Shown here piece by piece: positions 25,195 to 32,038 of a stretch of DNA of 32,038 nucleotides. This DNA is from an uncultured Microscilla sp. (lineage in GTDB: Bacteria > Bacteroidota > Bacteroidia > Cytophagales > Microscillaceae): positions 1 through 32,038 of the forward strand of contig NZ_CANLRP010000099.1 in NCBI RefSeq assembly GCF_947493425.1. Reading direction: 5' to 3'. Numbering within the stretch: position 1 is the stretch's first letter; each line of letters begins with the position of its first letter. Made by a program: the position numbers and the translations under genes. Under the pieces are notes generated by a model. That model did no database searches, was not told the DNA's origin, and saw only the letters and a list, made by a program, of their open reading frames with translations.

Positions 25195-25911
25195 CTATTG
25201 TTTTCCATAGCCAATGACTTTCTGTATCGACTTCCGCCCTGATTCTATTTGAGTAAAGCAATCTGGTGTTTCGGTACAAAATGTTACTACCGTACTGTCT
25301 TTATATACAAGGCCTACTTCTGCCGCATATACTTCATTGCGTTTATCCATAGACACCAAGCTAGAGTCGTTACCTTGAATGACTTTGAGTGTATTGGCAA
25401 AATTAAACGTATCTATGGCAAAAGCCCTATTCAAATTGGCTATTTCGTATAAATCCTGATCCAGTCCATTGAGTATATTGCCATCCCAGGGCTTAGCCTC
25501 TTCTAATGGGAAAACAATTTTTATCAACGGTAAATTACTTTGTATGACAATTGCCTGGTTGAGTGAACGTTTGGCAACCCATACCGAGTCAAGTTGCCAG
25601 GTATTGTTCGCCGTAGCCCGTCTAAACCGTTCGAGTCGAAAGGCAGGGTCACCATTAATGTCTTGAAACTCTTCTGCAACGAGCTCTCTTATTTGGTAAC
25701 GATTAGTATCAGGGTCATTAATCAGGGTAAACTGAATGTCTTCTACCTGGTAGTCGATATACCGTCCGGTTTCGAGCGGAAAAAATGTGGTACCTAGTTC
25801 TATCGAATCAGGATCTAGTGGTTTGGTAGAGCAGGCTGTAAAGGTAGAACTTACAATCAATAAGAATAGAATATAAGTGAGTGTTTGGGTAAAATTACTT
25901 TGATAATGCAT
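25195..25911 (-). CDS. Hypothetical lipoprotein
   Basis: The protein has 238 residues. A membrane-spanning signal (about 9-26) ends in FTAC, an acceptable but not ideal lipobox with Cys27. The mature part is rich in beta-strand patterns and opens with FFPLETGRYIDYQVEDIQF, a layout seen in small surface lipoproteins of Bacteroidota that read as one beta-sandwich or barrel-like domain. It contains two cysteines late (CTETPDC). I do not recognise the family and assign no function. The neighbours (subtilase downstream, mnmA upstream) give no clear hint. Confidence 0.75.
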   Translation of the reverse strand: MHYQSNFTQTLTYILFLLIVSSTFTACSTKPLDPDSIELGTTFFPLETGRYIDYQVEDIQFTLINDPDTNRYQIRELVAEEFQDINGDPAFRLERFRRATANNTWQLDSVWVAKRSLNQAIVIQSNLPLIKIVFPLEEAKPWDGNILNGLDQDLYEIANLNRAFAIDTFNFANTLKVIQGNDSSLVSMDKRNEVYAAEVGLVYKDSTVVTFCTETPDCFTQIESGRKSIQKVIGYGKQ

Positions 25912-26047
25912 GACAGACGTTCAATAATTTGAAAACAATATACTTAGCAGGTATACAAGTTTTGCCTCAATATAGTTTCAAAATAGAGCCGTAGATGAAT
26001 AAAACTACCTGGGCAGTAGGTTTGCCCAAATAGTTATACCAAGTGTA

Positions 26048-27208
26048 TTATTTTAAAGAAGGCAATGCTGAGTTTTCTACAATGATTCCCTCTTCGTTTT
26101 CTTGCCATTTAAAGCTCGATTTAATCCAACCCCCACCAATCATGTCGTCTCCTTCATAAAAAACAGCGGCTTGCCCAGGAGCAATGGCGCTTACTTCTTC
26201 GTGAAACCAAACTTTGATCTCATGGTCGCTTACTTGCTCGATACGGGCAGGAGCCCCCTCGTGGTTATACCTTACTTTGGTAATGGTTTCCAAAGGTTTT
26301 CCTTTCATATCGGCATATTTTTGTAAAGTTAGTTGGTTTACAATCATGCCATTTTTTTCCAGGTCTTTTACTGTACCCAGTACTACCCGGTTATTGTTTT
26401 TGTCTATACCAGTCACATACACCGGATAGCCCAAAGCAATGCCCAGACCTTTGCGTTGTCCGATAGTATAAAAGGGGTAACCTTTGTGTTTGCCCACTAC
26501 TGTACCGTCTTCCAATATAAAATCACCACCATCTACTTTTTCTTCCAGTTCTGGTACGCGTCTTTTCAAAAAGCCACGGTAATCGTTGTCAGGTACAAAG
26601 CATATTTCATAAGACTCTGATTTATTTACCAGTTCTACAAAACCCCGTTCTATAGCCATCTCTCTGATTTGAGATTTATATAGTTGTCCCAAGGGCAATA
26701 TGGTACGGCTCAGGCTTTGCTGAGAAACCCCCCACAAAGCATACGATTGGTCTTTGCCTTCATCAATGCCTTTAGATATGACATAACGCCCGTTTTCTTC
26801 GCGAATGTTGGCATAATGCCCTGTGGCTATATACTCACAGTCAAGCTTGTCGGCACGACGTAGCAACGCATCCCATTTTATGTGGGTGTTGCACAATACA
26901 CAAGGGTTAGGTGTGCGCCCGTCGAGATATTCATTGGTAAAATGATCGATCACATAATCGCCAAATTCATTGCGAATATCTAAGATTAAATGTGGAAAAC
27001 CGAGGTCAACGGCAATATTTCGGGCATCATTGATAGAGTCGAGGCTACAGCAACCAGTTTCTTTTTTGCTTCCACCCGACGAAGCATAATCCCAGGTTTT
27101 CATTGTAATGCCTACTACTTCGTAGCCTTGTTCGTGTAGTAGAACGGCAGCCAAAGAGCTATCTATCCCTCCACTCATTGCCACCAAAACTCGTCCTTTT
27201 TTGCTCAT
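26048..27208 (-). CDS. mnmA: tRNA 2-thiouridylase MnmA
   Basis: MnmA thiolates U34 of the tRNAs for Lys, Glu and Gln, with sulfur passed through the cysteine desulfurase relay. The ATP pyrophosphatase loop is SGGIDSS (12-18). The catalytic cysteines are C103 in NPCVLCN and C203 in YEICFVPDNDY, spaced as in known MnmA. The family stretches GKDQSYALWG and PFYTIGQRKGLGIALG are also present, and the C-terminal beta-barrel ends with PGQAAVFYEGD...GGGWI. The 386 residues are slightly longer than the usual 360-370, with an extra tail at the end. An in-frame cysteine pair GCCSLDS at 52-58 is the additional motif common in Bacteroidota members. The gene follows gldC across two palindromic elements. 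Confidence 0.97.
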   Translation of the reverse strand: MSKKGRVLVAMSGGIDSSLAAVLLHEQGYEVVGITMKTWDYASSGGSKKETGCCSLDSINDARNIAVDLGFPHLILDIRNEFGDYVIDHFTNEYLDGRTPNPCVLCNTHIKWDALLRRADKLDCEYIATGHYANIREENGRYVISKGIDEGKDQSYALWGVSQQSLSRTILPLGQLYKSQIREMAIERGFVELVNKSESYEICFVPDNDYRGFLKRRVPELEEKVDGGDFILEDGTVVGKHKGYPFYTIGQRKGLGIALGYPVYVTGIDKNNNRVVLGTVKDLEKNGMIVNQLTLQKYADMKGKPLETITKVRYNHEGAPARIEQVSDHEIKVWFHEEVSAIAPGQAAVFYEGDDMIGGGWIKSSFKWQENEEGIIVENSALPSLK

Positions 27209-27221
27209 TTTTTTTAAGGTA

Positions 27222-27307
27222 TTAGGTTTTGGGGATTAGGTACTGGGTATTGCTGTAAAGCAATGAAAAAGCTACCCGGCACCAAGTACCTAGCACCCAG
27301 TACCTGA
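27222..27307. repeat. Palindromic element of 14-bp tandem units upstream of mnmA
   Basis: Two imperfect 14-bp units (TTAGGTTTTGGGGA at 27222, TTAGGTACTGGGTA at 27236) face two units of the complementary kind (CACCAAGTACCTAG at 27280, CACCCAGTACCTGA at 27294). AGGTACTGGGT (27238-27248) and ACCCAGTACCT (27295-27305) are perfect inverted copies. An inner hairpin ATTGC/GCAAT (27249-27264) sits directly against the left arm. The whole can fold as a cruciform or RNA hairpin in the mnmA leader. Confidence 0.7.
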
Positions 27308-27338
27308 TTTGTTTGTGAACAGATTTGTGTAAAGAATC

Positions 27339-27379
27339 ATCAGTGAAGAGTACTGCTCACGTGATGACTCTCTACTGAT
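27339..27379 (-). terminator. Hairpin just after gldC
   Basis: ATCAGTGAAGAGT (27339-27351) and ACTCTCTACTGAT (27367-27379) pair over 13 bp with two mismatches. It lies 7 bases after the gldC stop. There is no strong T-run, so it is either a weak terminator or a second palindromic intergenic element. Confidence 0.5.
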
Positions 27380-27386
27380 AACTGAT

Positions 27387-27731
27387 TTATTGCTTTTGTT
27401 GTTCCATTTCCTGTTTCAAACGTTGGCTCAAGCGTCGGCATAGGTCGTCTATATCCATAGCCATTGCTTCATCGTTGGTTGCCTGACGAATGGTATCGGC
27501 GAGTCCAGCAATTGTTTCGATACAAAATGCCTTCATCTCATGAATTTCCATTTTTTTAGTCCATAAATCCATTTTGGCAGTACCTTTACCGTCTTCGTCC
27601 CAAAACGACAAAGACATAGCCTTCGAACCGTTTGTACCCTGGTCAGGTGTATTGGTAGCCATCCAAAGTATTTGCTCACATACATTGGCATCGTCCAATG
27701 TTACATTGATATTAATATCTTCTTTTCGCAT
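27387..27731 (-). CDS. gldC: Gliding motility protein GldC
   Basis: The 114-residue protein matches GldC over its whole length: INVTLDDANVCEQILWMATNTPDQG, then the core pattern AMSLSFWD...KMDLWTKKMEIHEMKAF, and IAGLADTIRQATNDEAMAMDIDDLC. No signal peptide is present. In Flavobacterium johnsoniae GldC supports gliding, where it is encoded beside gldB, but is not strictly needed for it. Here gldB is not adjacent; mnmA follows and a divergent S9 peptidase gene precedes. The start at 27731 lies 54 bases after an exact TAnnTTTG box. Identification rests on the conserved length and motif order, by eye. Confidence 0.9.
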   Translation of the reverse strand: MRKEDININVTLDDANVCEQILWMATNTPDQGTNGSKAMSLSFWDEDGKGTAKMDLWTKKMEIHEMKAFCIETIAGLADTIRQATNDEAMAMDIDDLCRRLSQRLKQEMEQQKQ

Positions 27732-27784
27732 TGATTTCTTTAACTTAACAAGTGGCTCCGACTTTCGGAAACTTCGATAAATCG

Positions 27785-27792
27785 CAAAGTTA
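27785..27792 (-). promoter_or_regulatory. -7 box of the gldC promoter
   Basis: On the minus strand this reads TAACTTTG, an exact TAnnTTTG match followed by C as is common in the phylum. It would give a leader of about 45 bases before the ATG at 27731. Confidence 0.45.
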
Positions 27793-27955
27793 CAACAAAA
27801 GGTTGATATTTTAACTATTGGAATAAATGGGAGTGATAGATAAAACTAATCAGGTGATAGAAAGAGGTGATGATGTGGAATACTAGAATAGAGAGAGGAG
27901 GCAAAACAAAAACTTTTCAGTATTTTGGCGGCCAAAGTTTAAAATAACCATTTAT

Positions 27956-30670
27956 ATGAAAAATATTTATTTGTTGATATGCTTAGTTGGCTTGAGTGCA
28001 TTGGTACAAGCCCAAAAAGGTAATTGGAAACCTGACGATGTGATTAATCAGGTATCTGGAGAAGGGTTTAGGTTTTCGCCCAATGGCAAAATGGTTGTGT
28101 GGGTAAAGCGTCGTCCTGATAAGAAAAAAGATCGCTTTATCAGTGATTTATACCTTACCCGTCTGGACATGACTAACAAAAAAGGCCGATATAAAACTAT
28201 TCAACTAACCAGAAGCAAGGACTCTGACTATAGTCCTGTTTTTTCGGCAGACAGCGAAACTATTTACTTTTTATCGTCAAGAGCCAAGGGCAAAGCACTT
28301 TGGGCAATGAGCACGTATGGAGGAGCACCCTACAAGGTACACACTTTTAAAAATAGTATTTCAAATATTCATTTACGCAATCAACACACCTTGTTTTTTG
28401 TAAGCAGCGAAGGGGCAAGTTATCGTGAACAACAGCTCAAAAAAGAAAAAGACAATGTGGTAGTGGTAGAAGATACCGAGCACATGAAAGCCACCAGAGT
28501 ATTTTCGTTTAACCTGAAAACCAAGCAAATAGAGCGTCAAACCGACAATCGCTACCCTATTGTATCATTGGCAGTGTCAAAGAATGGTCAATGGATGGTT
28601 ACCACTCACTTACGGTCGTTGCATTACGCCTCTGATGGCAAGCCACGCCCTGCTTATTACATCTGGAATTTAAAAACAGGTAAAAAAACAGCGGTTTTAA
28701 AAGATACTTACCAAGGACCTGGCAACTTTGAGTTTTCGGAAGACAACCAAGGTTTTTATTTTACCTCTACCAAATCGTCTGACCCTGAATGGGGGGGTGC
28801 TGGAGTCACTAAGTTGCACTACATGACAGTGAAAAACCCACAGGTAGTCAATATTCCAGTAGACTGGAAGTGGGACTTAAGCTATGGCTTAAATATAGTA
28901 GGTAACGATGTATTGGTGTACTTGGCCAATGGTCCCACCAATAAATTGGCATTGATGAAAAAGCAAGGCAATCGTTGGGCAAAGCAAATGGTAGCCTTGG
29001 GTGATATGGCCGACCATGTGTCAGTGCGTGCCTTATCGGCAGATAAAAAGCAAGTGGTTTACCTTTACTCTACAGCGTCGGTGCCTGTACAATACCGTAT
29101 AGGAGAGCTGGTACAAAAGCGTAAGGTAAGCATTACAGCGGGTAAGGAGTTGATTACTTTGAATGAAAGTTGGAAAAAGAAGAAAACCAGCAAAAGCAAG
29201 GTGATTAAATGGCAAGGTTACAACAACGAAGAGGTAGATGGTATTTTGTATTACCCTCAGAACTATACAAAAGGAAAAAAGTACCCTTTGGTGGTAGCTA
29301 TTCATGGAGGACCCGCCAGCACCGATCGCGACGCATGGAGTTTTCGATGGGCGTATCCAGTACAGTTGTTTACCCAAAAAGGGGCATTTGTGTTCAAGCC
29401 CAATTACCACGGCTCAAGCAATCACGGACTCAAGTTTGTAGAGTCTATTAAGAAGAACTATTACGACCTGGAGATGGTAGACATTACCAAAGGAATTGAT
29501 TTTTTGGCAGACCAAGGGCTGATAGATAAAAACAAAATGGGGGTCATGGGTTGGTCAAACGGAGCCATCTTAACTACCATGCTTACAGTGCGCTACCCCG
29601 ATATGTTTAAAGTAGCCGCAGCTGGAGCAGGGGATGTAAACTGGACGTCTGACTATGGTACTTGCCGTTTTGGGGTTACGTTTGATCAAAGTTATTTTGG
29701 CGGTGCCCCCTGGGACGATCGGAATGGTAAAACTTACAACGAGGCTTATATACTCAAGTCGCCTTTGTTTGAGCTCGAAAAAGTAAAAACACCTACCTTG
29801 ATATTTCACGGAAGTAACGACAGGGCAGTGCCCCGCGACCAAGGGTGGGAGTATTACCGGGCTTTACAGCAAGTAGGCAAGGCACCAGTACGTTTTTTAT
29901 GGTTTCCGGGGCAACCCCACGGTTTACGAAAACTTACTCATCAAATGCGCAAGGTAAAAGAAGAGCAAACCTGGTTTGATAAGTATTTGTTTAAAACTTA
30001 TGAAAAGCCCAACGAATCATTTAGTACCAAAAGCCCATTGGCCTTGCTATTGATCAAAGAAAAAGCAGCCAATCAGGATGGGGTGTATGGCGTAATGAAA
30101 AATGGAGTGCTTACCCCAGAGGTAGCTATTATCAAAAAAGACTCTATAGCCATCGGGCGTTTTGAGGTAACCAATGCCCAATACCGGGCTTTTGACACTC
30201 AACATAAGTTTTTGGTGACAGAAGCCAATCATCCGGCAACGGGCATAGGCACTGCTAAGGCCAAGGAGTATGTGGCTTGGCTGGCAAGCAAAACGGGTGA
30301 AAAATTTCGACTACCTAACGAAAAGGAAGGCAAGGCTTTGCACACGCAAGCGCGAACGCTCGCTGCCAAAGAAAACTCGCTTAATTATTGGGCAGGCTAC
30401 AAAGTTACAATTGATGATGTACCAGGGCTTGAACAAAAAATAGCCAAGCTAAGGACTTCTTTATTAATGAAAGGGGGCAGCTTTAAAGGTACTAAAGTAG
30501 GCAAGGCTACCATCTACGATTTGGGAGGGAACGCTGCCGAGTATTATACCAAAGCCAACCGCTTGGCTACCTATGGTTACAGTGCTTATGACTATGCCGA
30601 TGAAGGCAGCCAAAAAGTAAAAACAGCTACCAAGTACGTAGGCATAAGGGTAGTAAAAGACCTGAAGTAA
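27956..30670 (+). CDS. S9 prolyl oligopeptidase-family peptidase fused to an FGE/SUMF1-like domain
   Basis: The N-terminus has a signal peptide ending VQAQ (residue 19-20). Residues about 25-400 form a beta-propeller-like region opening FRFSPNGKMVVWVKR, as in DPP-type S9 enzymes. Residues about 420-690 are an alpha/beta hydrolase with the triad S534 (GWSNG), D622 (GSNDRAV) and H655 (QPHG). The family cleaves short peptides after proline or alanine. The extra C-terminal part (about 720-904) resembles the formylglycine-generating enzyme/SUMF1 fold: IGRFEVTNAQYRAF, AKEYVAWLASKTGEKFRLPNEKE, KGGSF (839-843), GNAAEYY (858-864) and a final VGIRVVK. It has no cysteine, so it cannot be a working FGE. 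In usual FGE domains the GNxxEW motif comes before RGGSW; here the order is reversed. A -7-like TATTTTGG lies 28 bases before the start. It diverges from gldC. Confidence 0.88.
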   Translation: MKNIYLLICLVGLSALVQAQKGNWKPDDVINQVSGEGFRFSPNGKMVVWVKRRPDKKKDRFISDLYLTRLDMTNKKGRYKTIQLTRSKDSDYSPVFSADSETIYFLSSRAKGKALWAMSTYGGAPYKVHTFKNSISNIHLRNQHTLFFVSSEGASYREQQLKKEKDNVVVVEDTEHMKATRVFSFNLKTKQIERQTDNRYPIVSLAVSKNGQWMVTTHLRSLHYASDGKPRPAYYIWNLKTGKKTAVLKDTYQGPGNFEFSEDNQGFYFTSTKSSDPEWGGAGVTKLHYMTVKNPQVVNIPVDWKWDLSYGLNIVGNDVLVYLANGPTNKLALMKKQGNRWAKQMVALGDMADHVSVRALSADKKQVVYLYSTASVPVQYRIGELVQKRKVSITAGKELITLNESWKKKKTSKSKVIKWQGYNNEEVDGILYYPQNYTKGKKYPLVVAIHGGPASTDRDAWSFRWAYPVQLFTQKGAFVFKPNYHGSSNHGLKFVESIKKNYYDLEMVDITKGIDFLADQGLIDKNKMGVMGWSNGAILTTMLTVRYPDMFKVAAAGAGDVNWTSDYGTCRFGVTFDQSYFGGAPWDDRNGKTYNEAYILKSPLFELEKVKTPTLIFHGSNDRAVPRDQGWEYYRALQQVGKAPVRFLWFPGQPHGLRKLTHQMRKVKEEQTWFDKYLFKTYEKPNESFSTKSPLALLLIKEKAANQDGVYGVMKNGVLTPEVAIIKKDSIAIGRFEVTNAQYRAFDTQHKFLVTEANHPATGIGTAKAKEYVAWLASKTGEKFRLPNEKEGKALHTQARTLAAKENSLNYWAGYKVTIDDVPGLEQKIAKLRTSLLMKGGSFKGTKVGKATIYDLGGNAAEYYTKANRLATYGYSAYDYADEGSQKVKTATKYVGIRVVKDLK

Positions 30671-30700
30671 ACTGCTTCTTTAGAGACATTTTAAATAACC

Positions 30701-30742
30701 AAAAAAGCCCTTGCTCTATATAAAAAGAACAAGGGCTTTTTT
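30701..30742. terminator. Bidirectional rho-independent terminator
   Basis: AAAAAAGCCCTTG (30701-30713) and CAAGGGCTTTTTT (30730-30742) are perfect complements over 13 bp, with T-runs on both strands. It lies between the convergent S9 peptidase and exchanger genes. Confidence 0.9.
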
Positions 30743-30765
30743 CGATGCTGTGAGTAGGCAAGTTT

Positions 30766-31935
30766 TTAACCACCAATCCAACCCATATAGGCAGCTACTA
30801 CATATATTAAATACAAGAAAATAAGAAATAAACCAAAGGGGCGGGTAGCTTTAAACTTTTGAACAAATAGAAGCAAGACTACTACAATCAATGTAGTAAA
30901 CAACAAAATGATAGAAGAGGTAATGTTGGCTCCTCCCAAGTCGGTAAGGGGCTGGCCTTTGATCAAGATATAAATCAATACGGGTAAACCAAGGCTCATT
31001 AGAATATCAAAAATATTGCTACCAATGGCATTGGCAATGGCCATGTCTCCTCTTCCTTGCTTGGCAACAATTGCTGATGAAATCATTTCGGGAATAGAGC
31101 TACCACCAGCGAGTATAGTAAGGGCAATGATGGCTGTGGGTATGTTCATGGCTTTGGCAAGATCTTCGGCAGCTATAACTAAAAAATAAGAAGCCCCAGC
31201 AATAATAACCAGTGATAGTAAGAAAACAGGGATTGTCCAGCGGGGTTTTTCTTCTGGGTCAGGTATCAACTTCATGAGAAACTCTACCGGATAGCCCAAG
31301 GTTTTTTGTAGTATCTTAAATGGATTACGACGAGTTTCATCTTCCATGTCTTTTTCTATAGCTTCTATAGGGCGTGGGGTGTCTAAATGATGAGCGGCAC
31401 CTTCAAACTCGGTACGGGCGCTTCCTGCTGGGGTTTCAAATCCATTTTTAGGTACAGTAGCTTCTTCATTTACATATTTTGTCCATAAAAACAGCACAAA
31501 GAGGTAAAGAAAGTAGCTGCCTACAAATGCTATTCCTTCTATAAGGGTAAACTTGTTATCGGCAACAAATAAGATGAGTAAGCCTACCGAAAACGCATAA
31601 AAAATGCTGTCTCGCATTACAGGGCGCCAATTGAGGTAAGATGTTTTCACTACTGCCGCAAAGCCGATCACTACCAGTATTTGGAAAATAGCCGAACCTA
31701 CAATGGTACCTACACCAGTCGCAGGGTTGGCTCCCTCAAGAAACAAAGCAAAAAGTGCTGTGGATATTTCGGGTGCACTGGTGCCCAACGCAAGGAGCGT
31801 AGCACCAGCCACACTGGGTGGTAACTTCATCCATTCGGCAATGTTATCCAAACTTTTAATAAAGTGTCGATCTACGATTTCTGTCATTACATAGAACGCA
31901 AGCAGGATAACAACTAAAGCCAACCAAATAGACAT
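30766..31935 (-). CDS. Na+/Ca2+ exchanger-family membrane protein
   Basis: The protein belongs to the Ca2+/cation antiporter family (YrbG-like), which exchanges Ca2+ for Na+ or H+ across the inner membrane. It has two inverted halves of about five helices. The alpha-1 repeat carries GTSAPE (51-56) followed by GSAIFQI; the alpha-2 repeat carries GSSIPE (about 277-282) followed by GSNIFDI. These acidic and hydroxyl residues bind the cation. The halves are joined by a cytoplasmic loop of about 85 residues (about 155-235) with many charged residues (EKDMEDETRR). That loop is longer than in YrbG, and I see no known Ca2+-binding domain in it. The start at 31935 opens directly on a membrane segment. 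A -7 box stands about 46 bases upstream. Confidence 0.92.
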   Translation of the reverse strand: MSIWLALVVILLAFYVMTEIVDRHFIKSLDNIAEWMKLPPSVAGATLLALGTSAPEISTALFALFLEGANPATGVGTIVGSAIFQILVVIGFAAVVKTSYLNWRPVMRDSIFYAFSVGLLILFVADNKFTLIEGIAFVGSYFLYLFVLFLWTKYVNEEATVPKNGFETPAGSARTEFEGAAHHLDTPRPIEAIEKDMEDETRRNPFKILQKTLGYPVEFLMKLIPDPEEKPRWTIPVFLLSLVIIAGASYFLVIAAEDLAKAMNIPTAIIALTILAGGSSIPEMISSAIVAKQGRGDMAIANAIGSNIFDILMSLGLPVLIYILIKGQPLTDLGGANITSSIILLFTTLIVVVLLLFVQKFKATRPFGLFLIFLYLIYVVAAYMGWIGG

Positions 31936-31980
31936 TCTTTTCTGGGTTTAATTTGAATAAAATTTAACTTAGGAATTGTT

Positions 31981-31988
31981 CAAAAATA
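31981..31988 (-). promoter_or_regulatory. -7 box of the exchanger promoter
   Basis: On the minus strand this reads TATTTTTG, an exact TAnnTTTG match, giving a leader of about 40 bases before the ATG at 31935. The last 50 bases of the window to its right show nothing else. Confidence 0.4.
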
Positions 31989-32038
31989 AATTTACACTCT
32001 GAGGGGTGATTTTTCGCCTTGATACTTCGTTATTTTTA

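Noticed and set aside
25079..25279. 66-residue minus-strand ORF
   Set aside because: It is an out-of-frame extension of the lipoprotein gene 3' end and has no supporting features.

Overview
The window looks like chromosomal DNA of a gliding member of the Bacteroidota, most likely order Cytophagales (a marine Microscilla-like genome is my guess, not shown here). The grounds are: type IX secretion (T9SS) C-terminal sorting domains of both types (A and B/CHU_C), a PorP/SprF-family protein, the T9SS plug lipoprotein, gliding protein GldC, a SecA with large extra segments and no C-terminal zinc motif, and repeated -7 boxes of the Bacteroidota form TAnnTTTG placed 20-80 bases before start codons.

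Layout. 1-1485: a secreted GH18 chitinase-like protein whose 5' end is missing, abutting what looks like the promoter of a divergent gene outside the window. 1594-5681 (minus): a SPOR-like lipoprotein and secA. 5682-6367: a long non-coding stretch with a palindrome over a -7 box. 6368-7432 (plus): a radical SAM/SPASM enzyme. 7515-8810 (minus): the T9SS plug lipoprotein. 9215-13101 (minus): a periplasmic adaptor and a TolC-type protein without their inner-membrane pump, then the beta-type chain of iron-sulfur L-serine dehydratase. 13548-15794 (minus): an RluA-type pseudouridine synthase, a beta-barrel protein and a small TPR-like protein. 15795-16581: a long non-coding stretch with a strong unassigned terminator and several inverted repeats.

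16582-18568 (plus): a carbohydrate-binding-like protein with a type B sorting domain followed 19 bases later by a PorP/SprF protein, a likely cargo-partner pair. 18816-19907 (minus): a SerC-like class V aminotransferase. 20039-22248 (plus): a GT-C membrane glycosyltransferase and a TPMT-type methyltransferase. 22322-25911 (minus): a nitroreductase, a subtilase with a type A sorting domain and a lipoprotein. 26048-27731 (minus): mnmA and gldC, separated by two palindromic intergenic elements. 27956-30670 (plus): an S9 peptidase fused to an FGE/SUMF1-like domain. 30766-31935 (minus): a Na+/Ca2+-exchanger-family protein.

Much of the window serves protein export to the cell surface: SecA moves preproteins across the inner membrane, the plug lipoprotein belongs to the outer-membrane SprA machinery, and the chitinase, CBM-like protein and subtilase carry T9SS tags. 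The rest is mostly housekeeping (mnmA, rluA, serine metabolism, ion exchange). I saw no tRNA, rRNA, CRISPR array, insertion sequence or phage gene. I did not find a convincing new multi-gene system; the best leads are the S9-FGE fusion, the orphan terminator and structured leader at 16.1-16.5 kb, the type B cargo/PorP pair, and the palindromic 14-bp tandem element at 27.2 kb.
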